From Roseiarcus sp963782255 (lineage in GTDB: Bacteria > Pseudomonadota > Alphaproteobacteria > Rhizobiales > Beijerinckiaceae), in assembly GCA_963782255.1 (NCBI GenBank), contig CAWAIS010000001.1, positions 1,302,001-1,366,000 of the forward strand: 64,000 bases of DNA, in the 5' to 3' direction. The position numbers were made by a program, and so were the translations under genes. Positions 1 to 8,119 of the stretch are shown here, piece after piece (within the stretch, counting starts at the first letter, position 1; each line of letters begins with the position of its first letter). The notes under the pieces are model-generated. The model was given only the letters and a program-made list of their open reading frames with translations, was not told the DNA's origin and did not search any database.

Positions 1-1
1 C

Positions 2-247
2 CACGTGCGCGCCTTCGACGCAATCGGCGGCGTTCCCGAGCTCATCGTGCCGGACAACGCCAAGACCGCCATCGTCAAGGCCAGCTTCTACGACCCTCAG
101 GTCAATCGGACCTACGCCGAGATGGCGGCCCATTACGGAACCGCCATCCTGCCGGCGAGGCCGAGAAAGCCGCGCGACAAGGCGAAGGTCGAGCAGGCCG
201 TGCTGATCGTCGAGCGCTGGCTCATCGGCCGGCTGAGGCGACGGACC
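2..247 (+). pseudogene. IS21-family transposase (IstA) fragment
   Basis: The open frame enters from the left edge of the window and encodes about 80 residues of the IstA-type DDE integrase core, including VPDNAKTAIVKA and the RPRKPRDKAKVE segment with the third catalytic Glu region. It is cut at position 247, exactly where the terminal inverted repeat of an IS481-family element begins; the last residues of the open frame are read from the IS end. I do not see the rest of istA or istB on the far side of the IS481 element, so a rearrangement accompanied or followed the insertion. Confidence 0.8.
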
Positions 248-1469
248 TGTAGTAGCTGGTACTTGATCTGACGGTCAGCGTCGGGAGATGGGTCGGCTCT
301 GCCTGTCAGATATGATCAGGCTGCGATCATTTTCTCCTTCGCAAGGGGCGTCGCGTCAAGGAAGGTCTGCATTGGCGTCTTGCCGAAGCACCATCGCCCC
401 TGATGCGGCCTTTCCTCGTTGTAGCTCTGGACCCAGGAATCGAGATCGCCCTGGAGTTCGGCGATCGATCCGTAGATCTTCTTGCGGAAGGCGACGCGAT
501 AGAACTCGTCGAGCACCGTCTTGTGGAAGCGCTCGACGATGCCATTGGTTTGCGGGCTCTTGGTCTTGGTGCGCGAATGGTCGATATCCTCGAGCGCCAG
601 ATAAAGCTCGTATTCGTGGCGCTCGGGGTTGCCGCAATATTCCGTGCCACGATCGGTCAGCACGCGGCACAGCCTCACCTCCCTCGCATCATAGAACGGC
701 ACGACGCGATCGTTGACGAGATCGGCCGCGGTGATGGGCGTCTTGCGATCATAGAGCTTGGCGAAGGCGACCTTGGCGTAGGTGTCGATGAAGGTCTGCT
801 GGTAGATGCGGCCAACCCCCTTCATGTTGCCGACGTAGAACGTATCCTGGGCGCCGCAATAGCCCGGACATTCGCTCTCGAACTCGCCATGCGCCTCCTT
901 TTCGCTCTTGGCCTTCTCCAGCGCGGCCAGCTGGCTTTCGGTCAGAACCAGGCCTTCCTGGGCGACCTTGGCTTCGAGCGCCTTGAGCCGTTTCTTCATG
1001 GTTTCAAGATCATGACGCTGCCAGACGCCGCGAACGCCGGCCGGAGAAATAGAGTGGCCGAGTTTGCGAAGCTCGTTGGCGATACGGATTTGGCCATAAG
1101 CCGGCTGGTCCAGCGAAAGCTCGACGATGATCGCCTCGACCTCGGGCGGCGTGCGGTTCTTCAGGATCGGCTTTCGCCGCGTCAGTTCCTGCAGCGCCAA
1201 TTCGCCCCCGGCGTCGTAAAGTTCCTTGAAACGATAAAAGCTGTCGCGGCTATAGCCCATCATTTTGCAGGCCTGGCTGACGTTGCCGAGCTGCTTGGCC
1301 AACTCCAGCAACCCAACCTTGGCGCGGATAATCTTCTGTTCCTTGGTCATCGTAGGTGTCCTCTCGAAACGCCGAGGCCAGGCGCTGCGAACCCCGACCA
1401 CTCCGCGCCCGGCCTCGGCTTCCGCCTCAGCTATGACACCAACTGTCAGATTAAGTCTTAACTACTGCA
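248..1469 (-). mobile_element. IS481-family insertion sequence
   Basis: This element of about 1.22 kb is bounded by imperfect inverted repeats: TGTAGTAG...TTGATCTGACGGTCAG on the left and, reverse-complemented, TGCAGTAG...TTAATCTGACAGTTGG on the right. It holds one transposase gene on the minus strand. I see no clear target-site duplication. The same two ends, joined without the gene, recur at 10848-11008. Confidence 0.8.
316..1350 (-). CDS. IS481-family transposase
   Basis: This protein of about 344 residues has an N-terminal helix-turn-helix (residues about 5-60, with SQACKMMGYSRDSFYRFKEL). A second HTH-like region follows (PAYGQIRIANELRK), then an rve/DDE integrase core (from about residue 140, with FIDTYAKVAFAKLYD, LTDRGTEYCG, and SPQTNGIVERFHKT carrying the catalytic Glu). 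The ATG at 1350 is preceded by a GAGAGGA-like ribosome site; a GTG 51 bases upstream is in frame. The gene appears complete, so the element may be active. Confidence 0.88.
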   Translation of the reverse strand: MTKEQKIIRAKVGLLELAKQLGNVSQACKMMGYSRDSFYRFKELYDAGGELALQELTRRKPILKNRTPPEVEAIIVELSLDQPAYGQIRIANELRKLGHSISPAGVRGVWQRHDLETMKKRLKALEAKVAQEGLVLTESQLAALEKAKSEKEAHGEFESECPGYCGAQDTFYVGNMKGVGRIYQQTFIDTYAKVAFAKLYDRKTPITAADLVNDRVVPFYDAREVRLCRVLTDRGTEYCGNPERHEYELYLALEDIDHSRTKTKSPQTNGIVERFHKTVLDEFYRVAFRKKIYGSIAELQGDLDSWVQSYNEERPHQGRWCFGKTPMQTFLDATPLAKEKMIAA

Positions 1470-1784
1470 ATTTATGCTGCCGACGGCGGGGCGCAAAAAG
1501 GAGGATGCGGGCCGCACGTGCTTGCCGGCCCACCATTCCGCTCGATGAATGGATCACGCTCGGCGCGACCCAAAAATATACATGTTGGTCAATCGGCTGG
1601 ACCCCGTGTTTTGTGTTCGTGGCATGGCATAAGATCCCGCTCTTCCGCGGGTACGTCATGACAATCTCGCTTCTCAGCCCTGTGCTTCGTCTTCGTAAGC
1701 CTGTCGGCGTCTCTGAGGCTTCGCTTCCGGAGGTTAGATCTCGCTGCGACGACGGCTCATATATCACTGGTCGATCTGCCCGGT

Positions 1785-3272
1785 ATGCGGGTGGACCAGC
1801 GTGCGCCTATCGTGACGACGCTCGCGATCCTTATTCACCTTGAGCGCCGGTATCAGACGACGTTGACGTCGGTGCTGGGCGAGGCAGGCTTGATGCTCGT
1901 CGGACCGCTTACAGCGCCGGCGTTCATGCAGCCTGTCCTCCCCATCTCGAAAGTCTCGCCCCTTCCGATCACAGACTTAGACCATACGACGACCGGCGCG
2001 GCGCATCACTACAAGCCTGCCGACGTCACTACTGTCGAGCAGGCGTTCTACGCTCTCGTTGCATCGACGTGGCGGCAGCACATTGGGAGAGGCAAGCCCG
2101 GCGGCGCGCGGCAGCGTGTTCTTACGGTGCTGCTGGGCGACGGCGTCACGCTCGCGTCAGAGGTGATGACCCTTGCCGGGGCTTATGACGCAGCCGCGCC
2201 TGCTCATCCTACTTTGGGGGCGACCTTAGCGGACCATCTGCTCTGGACCCGTCCATGGCTTCAGGAGGAACGCCACGACGTTCTTCCGTGGCCCTACCTC
2301 GACTGCCGCCCCATACGGTTGACGATGGTTGACGGCGGAGTGGGCGCTGTCACGGTCGACGATGCGAACATTCGAGGCCGCGTCAACACCGGGACGGGGG
2401 ATATTGGCGACCCGCAAGTCCCCATTAGGACCGACGGGAGGGCGATGCGGCTCGGGGGGCGGATGACTTACCGGCAGGCTCATGCCGCGCTGTGCGGTTC
2501 TCCTGACGTCACTCGGGCGGCCATCGTAGATCTTGCACAGGCTGGCCACCAAGTTCGGATCGGCGCAGTCGCCGCCGGACAGGGCAAGACCCGTGGATAT
2601 TGGGAGACCACGGTCGCGGTCGAGCGCGAGCGTTGGGTGCTGTTCGGAGCAGATGGGTCCGACCGGCTCGCAGCGCTCTCGAAACTCGCGTTGACGCAGT
2701 GCTCCGTCGCGGAAAAGGCGATGTGGTCCGCTGTCCGGCTGCTGTTTCCCGGTGCCACTCGCGAAAACCTAGTGGCGAAGGCTCATACCTATCGCGCCGT
2801 CGACACGCTCACCGACGCGCTTGGGCCAGCATCCCTGCAACTTGTAGCTTCGCTCATGGCTCAGGGTCCCGACGAGGACGCTGAGGCGCAAGCGATCAAT
2901 GCGATGTGCGCTCATCATCTTCGCGAAACTTGGACTGCGTTCGCTCGGACGTGGCCCGATCTTCTCGCCGCGGCGAACGCTTCGCTACGGCTCGATTGGC
3001 TGATGAGGCGCAGCTTTCAGGAGGAACTGTTTGTGAACGAGAAGTCGCCGCTCTCGCAGAGGGTCCATGCAGTGATCGCCGAAATGGACCGCCGTCTGAC
3101 GCCGGACGACCGTGCATCGGTTCGCAGCGCCGCCGCGCAGCTCCCGCTGGCCGGGTATGTGGCGCTCGCGCACGCTCCTTACGAGTGGGCAACGGTCAAT
3201 GCACCCGCGCTCCCCGCACTTGAGCAGGCGGTGCGGCCGCTTGAAGGGTCCGCCATCGTGGCGCAAGCGTAG
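1785..3272 (+). CDS. cas8e: Cas8e (Cse1/CasA), type I-E Cascade large subunit, frameshifted near its start
   Basis: This is the large subunit of type I-E Cascade, which recognises the PAM and recruits Cas3. The assignment rests on Cse1-like segments (LTAPAFMQPVLP, AAHHYKPADVTTVEQAFYAL, GARQRVLTVLLG, RPWLQEE) and on its place before cas11e-cas7e-cas5e-cas6e. The natural start is probably ATG 1658: that frame reads MTISLLSPVLRLRKPVGVSE, typical of Cse1 N-termini, up to about 1755, and then continues in the present frame as SLVDLPGMRVDQRAP. A single-base lesion near 1755 would leave only the internal ATG 1785. The 3' end is also odd. The frame does not stop before cas11e but runs through the cas11e ribosome site and start (3018-3033) to a TAG at 3270, so the last 80 codons encode Cas11e sequence. 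Probably non-functional. Confidence 0.8.
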   Translation: MRVDQRAPIVTTLAILIHLERRYQTTLTSVLGEAGLMLVGPLTAPAFMQPVLPISKVSPLPITDLDHTTTGAAHHYKPADVTTVEQAFYALVASTWRQHIGRGKPGGARQRVLTVLLGDGVTLASEVMTLAGAYDAAAPAHPTLGATLADHLLWTRPWLQEERHDVLPWPYLDCRPIRLTMVDGGVGAVTVDDANIRGRVNTGTGDIGDPQVPIRTDGRAMRLGGRMTYRQAHAALCGSPDVTRAAIVDLAQAGHQVRIGAVAAGQGKTRGYWETTVAVERERWVLFGADGSDRLAALSKLALTQCSVAEKAMWSAVRLLFPGATRENLVAKAHTYRAVDTLTDALGPASLQLVASLMAQGPDEDAEAQAINAMCAHHLRETWTAFARTWPDLLAAANASLRLDWLMRRSFQEELFVNEKSPLSQRVHAVIAEMDRRLTPDDRASVRSAAAQLPLAGYVALAHAPYEWATVNAPALPALEQAVRPLEGSAIVAQA

Positions 3273-3538
3273 GGCGCGTGCTCGCCGAGACGGAGTATCC
3301 GCCGAGCCGAATTAACACGCTGCTCGCCGCGACGGGCGACCACTTGACCAGCCTTGTCGCCGAAATTGTCCACTGGCTCGTCGTCCATGAGGTCGAAGAG
3401 GTCGTCCTTACCGACATCATGCCTTGCGCAATCGCCGATGCGCTCGGCGACGTGCCCGCTCGCGACGCCGCACGGCATCGTGTCGCGCTCGACTACGCTC
3501 GGGCCGCCGCCGCGATCGAATCTCGGCGCGCCGCTTAA
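3031..3538 (+). pseudogene. cas11e: Cas11e (Cse2/CasB) small subunit, frameshifted
   Basis: This is the small Cascade subunit that holds the displaced DNA strand. A strong ribosome site (AGGAGG, 3018-3023) precedes GTG 3031, which lies in the same frame as cas8e. The first part (VNEKSPLSQRVHAVIAEMDR, then RLTPDDRASVRSAAA) matches the Cse2 pattern of a basic, Arg-rich N-terminus. A lesion at about 3265-3275 gives a TAG. The rest continues in the next frame from GTG 3278 (LAETEYPPSRINTLLAA), like the Cse2 C-terminal half. Joined, the product is about 169 residues, the usual Cse2 length. Domain continuity across the stop is the main argument; an 86-residue protein from GTG 3278 alone is the alternative. 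Confidence 0.65.
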
Positions 3539-3593
3539 ACTATCCTGCGCTCGCGCAGGTTCACGAATTTGCTTGGCTCGGAGGAAAATCCCG

Positions 3594-4602
3594 GTGTCTG
3601 TCACGGTTTCAATTCACCGCATCGTTTCGCTGCCCCTGTGCAATCCCAATCGTGGGATGGATGGGCTGCCCAAGACTATGTACTACGGCGGCGTTTTGCG
3701 TTCGCGGGTTTCCAGCCAGTGCATCAAGGCGGCGCTTCGTGACGAGTTTGATCCTGGCTCGATCGGGCTCGACGCCACTGTCCGATCGACGGTGGTCGCA
3801 CAGAAGCGCATCGCTCCAGGCCTCATCGCGAGGGGGCTCAGCGAACCTGAAGCCGTCGTAGCAACGAACGCTCTGATGGCGCTGTTCGTCGGCGAACGCG
3901 ACAACAGTCCTGCCGGCGCGGGGTCATCCGAGGAAGCGGCTTCGGAGGACGACGAGAAGAAGGCCTCTGCAAAGAAGGCGAAGAAGATCAAGGGCGGGAC
4001 TGGACGGCGCGCTGTTCGGTCGAATGTCCACCGGCGTTGCGATCTCCCGTGTGGACAGTGCAGTCGCGGTCGCTCATGCGATGGGCGTCGGCGTGGTGCA
4101 GTCGGTGGCCGACGCCTGGACCGCGCAGGATCAGCTCCGCGAAAAACATGAGCACGGGGCGGGACACATTTCGACGCGCGAGCTGATTTCGGGGGTGTTT
4201 CTCCTGGAGGTCTACATCAATGTGGACGACTTGCGGCGCGACATCCCCGGCCTCTCGCCGGATCAGGAGCGCGCTCTGATTGAGATGATCGTCGCCTCGG
4301 CGCTTCGCTGGCAGCCCGTGGCGATGGTGGGATCGACTGCGCCTTACGCAGATCCCGGCGAGGCGTTGATCGTCGCTGGAAAGGGTCAGCCGTTGAGCAT
4401 GGCGAGGGCCTACGAGCGGTCCTGCGAGCACGTCACCGAGGTGGCATGGGAGCGTCTGGTGGCGCACTCGGAGAAGATGTGGGCTCGCGCCGGCCGTCCG
4501 GACATCGTGCTGACGCTGGCGCAGCAGGGCTCCGTTGACGCACTTGCGCGCGCAGCAGCGTCCGCCGTGGTTCAACCGCCAGTCGCCGCCGCTGCGGAGT
4601 GA
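3594..4602 (+). pseudogene. cas7e: Cas7e (Cse4/CasC) Cascade backbone subunit, frameshifted
   Basis: This is the crRNA-binding backbone subunit of type I-E Cascade. GTG 3594 follows a GGAGG box at 3580-3584. The first frame reads VSVTVSIHRIVSLPLCNPNR followed by a PKTMYYGGVLRSRVSSQCIK segment, the classic CasC N-terminus (N-R-D-x-G-x-P-K...GG..R.R.SSQ). Near 3990-4003, inside a Lys/Gly-rich linker, the frame shifts; the gene continues as LDGALFGRMSTG, then AVAVAHAMGV and VAWERLVAHSEKMWA. Total length is about 336 codons, normal for the family, so one indel explains the break. It lies 55 bases after cas11e and 40 before cas5e. Confidence 0.8.
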
Positions 4603-4642
4603 CTGCCCCGTGGGCTCGTCTCAACCTCAGGGGGTACAACGC

Positions 4643-5308
4643 ATGCGTTTTTTCACCATGCACCTTGCAGGCTCCATCGCCTCGTTGGCGGGTGTCCAGT
4701 ACGACGCGGCTCCGTCGGCGCTGCCGGTGCCCACACGATCCATGATTACCGGGATGCTCGGTGGCGCGATGGGCTGGAGCTACCGCGATCATGCCCTCTT
4801 GCAGGAGTTGCAGGACGAACTCGACCTTGGCTTCGTCGTCCACGACCCGGGAGCCGTGATCTGGGATTTTCAGACAACCGACATGGCCAAGCCGCACATG
4901 GGCGGCGCGATGTGGACGCTCGATGCCAGCGGCAGCCTCGGCGTGTTCAAGCGCGGTGGCGGCGGCAAGGAGCGAGACACCGCGGACCGGCCGCTCACCT
5001 GCGGCATCGACATGACCGCTGTAGTCGGCGTTGAGCGCGACCCTGAGCTGCTGCTTGCTGCGCTCCGCCGACCGGGGTTCCCCGTCACGTTGGGTCGCCG
5101 CGGCATGTTTCCGACCGATCCGATCGCGGGAGAAGCGCTCGACGTTGAAACTACAGCCCAAGGTGTCGAACTCGTCGCGTCACGCCGCCCTGGGTCGCGT
5201 TGGACGCCGGTGTCGGTCGCCGGTCCTGGCATTCACCGCACGGTCCCCGGCGGCCGTGATTGGAGAACTCGACGCCACGGCGGGAGCGATACCTACGCCG
5301 TCGCTTAG
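4643..5308 (+). CDS. cas5e: Cas5e (CasD), type I-E Cascade subunit
   Basis: Cas5e caps the 5' handle of the crRNA in Cascade. The 221-residue product is in the expected operon position. It shows Cas5e-like features: an N-terminal RAMP strand (MRFFTMHLAGSIASLAG), PTRSMITGMLGGAMG, the DFQTTDMAKPH segment followed by a Gly-rich loop (GGGGKERDTADRP), VTLGRRGMFPTDP, and a basic tail (DWRTRRHGG). The sequence is divergent from E. coli CasD. ATG 4643 was chosen because similarity begins there. The reading frame is open, unlike its upstream neighbours. An IS1595 element starts 38 bases after the stop. Confidence 0.75.
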   Translation: MRFFTMHLAGSIASLAGVQYDAAPSALPVPTRSMITGMLGGAMGWSYRDHALLQELQDELDLGFVVHDPGAVIWDFQTTDMAKPHMGGAMWTLDASGSLGVFKRGGGGKERDTADRPLTCGIDMTAVVGVERDPELLLAALRRPGFPVTLGRRGMFPTDPIAGEALDVETTAQGVELVASRRPGSRWTPVSVAGPGIHRTVPGGRDWRTRRHGGSDTYAVA

Positions 5309-5345
5309 GGCGTTTCTCTGCCCGCAGACGAGCGGTCAAACATCT

Positions 5346-6381
5346 TCCTGATTACGCGGCAACGTCAGCCAGTTTTAGCAAGCGGTAAGGCATCGGGAGG
5401 GTCCTCAGCGCAACGAATGCGAGGCGGGGGATCATGGTTTCGAGCTCGTATCGGCGATTGAATCGATATTCGAACTCCGCGAGATATCGAGGGACGTGTT
5501 TTTCTCCTACGGCTCGGTAGGTCCCGACGAGGGCGGCTTTGATATTGCCCAATGCGGTATTGACCCATTTGAAAGCAGGGGTGCGAACCGCTTGCTTGCC
5601 GCTTCCGGTCTTTATTGAGGTGTGCAGGCATCCGGCTTGGGTGACGGCGGCGAAGCACGCCAGGCCGTCGGAGACGATATTGGCGCCGGGCCTGAGCGCG
5701 GTGCTTGCGAGTTTTCGGATCGCAAAGCTGCTGAAGGCTTTGACAGGCCGAAGGATGATTTGATCTGGCTTGCCGTCGTCGGTTGTCGCGACCGCAGCGA
5801 CGAACGGCGTCTTGCCTGTTGCGCCGCGCCCGCGGCGGCCGGACCGGGCGCCGCCGATATAGGCGTCGTCCATCTGGACGTTGCCTTTCAAGCGTTTGCT
5901 CGCGTTACGCTCCAACATGACTTGAGCGAGCTTGTGCTTCATCATCCAAGCAGCCGTCTGGGTGACGCCAAGGCGTCGACCGAGTTCGATACTGGAAATG
6001 CCCTTCTTTGATTGCGTGACCAGGTAGATCGTCTTGAACCAGATGCGCAGCGGCAGCTTGCTCGAAGCGAAGATCGTTCCCGCTTTGACAGAGGTCTGCT
6101 TGCGACACGCGTTACACTGGAATAAACGCCGCGCGCCGCGCGTGACGACGCAGTGATCAGCGCCCTTGCACCCGGGACATTCGAACCCGTTCGGCCACCG
6201 CCATTTGACGAGCGCCGCATGACATTGCTCTTCGGTTCCGTAAATCTCCGCGAAACGAGCCTCGCTGAGGCCTTTCTGAAACTGAACCTGATTGCGCGCC
6301 ATCAGAGAACCCCTGCGAAAACAACATGTTCATGTTCCGTTCTACTGAACGTCTGAAGCTGACGCAAGCGCGTAATCAGGA
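5346..6381 (-). mobile_element. IS1595-family insertion sequence within the cas operon
   Basis: The element of about 1.04 kb has 13-bp perfect inverted ends (TCCTGATTACGCG at 5346 and its complement ending at 6381), flanked by the direct repeat ACATCT (5340-5345 and 6382-6387). It lies between cas5e and cas6e, opposite to the operon, and separates cas6e from any operon promoter. IS1595 elements usually duplicate 8 bp; I see only 6 here. Confidence 0.8.
5352..6302 (-). CDS. IS1595-family transposase
   Basis: This 316-residue protein has an N-terminal zinc ribbon (CPGCKGADH...CNACRKQ, residues about 42-70) and an HTH region (ISSIELGRRLGVTQTAAWMM). The ISXO2-like DDE/N core follows, with catalytic Asp in VQMDDAYIGGARSG and later IVSDGLACF and KWVNTALGNIKAALVGTYR. 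The gene is full length with no visible lesion, so the element may still be mobile. Confidence 0.9.
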   Translation of the reverse strand: MARNQVQFQKGLSEARFAEIYGTEEQCHAALVKWRWPNGFECPGCKGADHCVVTRGARRLFQCNACRKQTSVKAGTIFASSKLPLRIWFKTIYLVTQSKKGISSIELGRRLGVTQTAAWMMKHKLAQVMLERNASKRLKGNVQMDDAYIGGARSGRRGRGATGKTPFVAAVATTDDGKPDQIILRPVKAFSSFAIRKLASTALRPGANIVSDGLACFAAVTQAGCLHTSIKTGSGKQAVRTPAFKWVNTALGNIKAALVGTYRAVGEKHVPRYLAEFEYRFNRRYELETMIPRLAFVALRTLPMPYRLLKLADVAA

Positions 6382-6401
6382 ACATCTTTGGAGCAAGTTC
6401 G

Positions 6402-7085
6402 ATGAACCACATCGAAATAAATATGAACGTCCCCGCAGCTGTGCGCGCGGTATCGCTGTCGCACACTGCGCTTCAGGACGTCGACCTCACCATCAAGACA
6501 GCGTTGACGGAAGCGTTCGGCGGACCCGCCGTTCGGCCTTGGTCGGTGCTGCGTCAGGGCGGACCCACTGTAACGATTGTGGGCTACTCCACCCTGGACG
6601 CCGACGCTTTGCGTAAGCGGCTCTCGCTGGCTACCCCGGCACTGCGAAACGCGTTTGCCGACATTGCCTCAGCGCCCGTCGTCGTTCGCGCGGGGCAGCA
6701 TGCTCGCTTTTCGGTTCGGCTATCCCCGACGGTCAACGTCACCCGTCAGGGCGAGAAAGACGCCTTCCTCCTATCTCCACCGGGTTCGATCCGCGAGCAG
6801 GTATACGCCGATTATCTGACGGGCCGCCTCCGTGGGGCGTCGGTCAACATGGTTCGCATGGGACGCTTCCGTTTGGAGAAGATCACCCGGCCGCACCGCG
6901 GAGACAAAGCGCCGGCTTCCGGCTTCGCCTCGCGGATCGTCCCGGACGCCGTGCTTGAGGGCGTATTGACGGTGGATGACCCGGCGGCGTTCGCGGAGAC
7001 GTTGGCCGCAGGCGTTGGAAGGCAGCGCGCATACGGGCGGGGATTTATCCGGCTTGAGCCCGTCGCTCTTGAGAGGGCAGCGTGA
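6402..7085 (+). CDS. cas6e: Cas6e (CasE) crRNA-processing endoribonuclease
   Basis: Cas6e cleaves pre-crRNA at the base of the repeat hairpin. The 227-residue protein has the tandem RAMP layout, a basic loop near residues 160-175 (RLEKITRPHRGDKAPASGF) and the diagnostic C-terminal glycine-rich segment GVGRQRAYGRGFIRL. ATG 6402 is preceded by GGAG at 6390-6393. The helix that carries the catalytic His in the E. coli enzyme (L-H-x-x-L-x-x-x-F-P) aligns by eye with DVDLTIKTALTEAF, which has Lys32 at that place, so catalytic competence is doubtful. The reading frame is intact although IS1595 sits just upstream. The stop is 76 bases before the first CRISPR repeat. Confidence 0.82.
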   Translation: MNHIEINMNVPAAVRAVSLSHTALQDVDLTIKTALTEAFGGPAVRPWSVLRQGGPTVTIVGYSTLDADALRKRLSLATPALRNAFADIASAPVVVRAGQHARFSVRLSPTVNVTRQGEKDAFLLSPPGSIREQVYADYLTGRLRGASVNMVRMGRFRLEKITRPHRGDKAPASGFASRIVPDAVLEGVLTVDDPAAFAETLAAGVGRQRAYGRGFIRLEPVALERAA

Positions 7086-7161
7086 TGTTTGTTGCCCTAT
7101 TCCGGGCGGTTCACGATTGCGCAGGAGATTGGTGCATTGTTATCAAGGGGTTCTGTGAAGA
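7086..7161 (+). promoter_or_regulatory. Putative CRISPR leader
   Basis: These 76 bases lie between the cas6e stop and the first repeat, on the side opposite the degenerate terminal repeat, so this is the likely leader end. They are somewhat richer in A+T than their surroundings (for example GCATTGTTATCAAGG) but too short for a normal leader with an IHF site. I do not see a convincing promoter. A GTG overlapping the cas6e stop opens a frame through the array, but it is not a gene. Confidence 0.45.
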
Positions 7162-8103
7162 GGTTCTCCCGCGCACGCGGGGGTTCACCGGGCTGGTCGA
7201 TGCAGGCCGCCGGCAGCGTCCCGGTTCTCCCGCGCACGCGCGGGTTCACCGTCGAAGAACGGCCCGGCTTGCATCCAGACGTTGGCTCTCCCGCGCACGC
7301 GCGGGTTCACCGTTCAGTGTAACGCCGGCCCCGGTCGCGCCGCCGGCTCTCCCGCGCACGCGCGGGTTCACCCCAGGATTACGTCAACAACACCATCATG
7401 CCCGAGGTGCTTCCGCGCAGGCGCGGGTTCACCGCCGGTCATGTTACGGATGTCGCTGTCCAGGTCGGTTCTCCCGCGCACGCGCGGGTTCACCGGCGCG
7501 ATACTCGCCGTCGCCGGGCCTGTTCCAGGCTCTCCCGCGCACGCGCGGGTTGACCGTCGAACACCGGCCCCTCGCGCACGACGATGTAGGCTCTCCCGCG
7601 CATGCGCGGGAGAGCCCTGGGTTGTCGATCACGAGAGCGAGATTATTGCGGCTCTCCCGCGCACGCGCGGGTTCACCTCTTTCCGTGCCGATCCAGATCA
7701 ACAATATCTCGGTTCTCCCGCGCACGCGCGGGTTCACCGCGCATCGTGCCGTAGCCGGCCGCGTTGTCGTAGGTTCTCCCGCGCACGCGCGGGTTCACCG
7801 GTCGGGTTCTCGTTGCCGATCGAGCCGTAAGCGGTTCTCCCGCGCGCGCGGGTTCACCGGCGCGATACTCGCCGTCGCCGCGCCTGTTCCAGGCTCTCCC
7901 GCGCACGCGCGGGTTCACCGTCGTAATGCTGAAGCGCGTGCCAGGTCTCTTCGGCTCTCCCGCGCACGCGCGGGTTCACCGCAGATCGGGCATTTCTACG
8001 ATCCGACCATCACGGTTCTTCCGCGCACGCGCGGGTTCACCGATCCAGTGCGTCGGCTTGTTGACCAGCCAATAGGTTCTTCCGCGCACGCGCGGGTTCT
8101 TCG
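7162..8103 (+). CRISPR. Type I-E CRISPR array, 16 repeats and 15 spacers
   Basis: Repeats are 29 nt, consensus GGYTCTCCCGCG + CACGCGCGGGTTCACCG, with a 6-bp stem (CCCGCG/CGCGGG). They start at 7162, 7223, 7284, 7345, 7406, 7467, 7528, 7589, 7650, 7711, 7772, 7833, 7892, 7953, 8014 and 8075. All 15 spacers are exactly 32 nt. Variants: repeat 5 (7406) has two central changes; repeat 7 has TTGACCG at the end; repeat 8 (7589) is a perfect palindrome ending AGAGCCC; repeat 12 (7833-7859) lacks CA and is 27 nt; repeats 15-16 have CTTCC, and the last ends TTCTTCG. Position 3 alternates T or C. Spacers 6 (7496-7527) and 12 (7860-7891) differ at one base. Processing would be by Cas6e; no adaptation genes are present. 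Confidence 0.97.
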
Positions 8104-8119
8104 TCGGAGGAGGTGGTCA

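Noticed and set aside
7082..7161. Possible cas1 or cas2 remnant between cas6e and the array
   Set aside because: The short frame (MFVALFRAVHDCAGDW) has no Cas1 or Cas2 motif, and 76 bases are too few for either gene.
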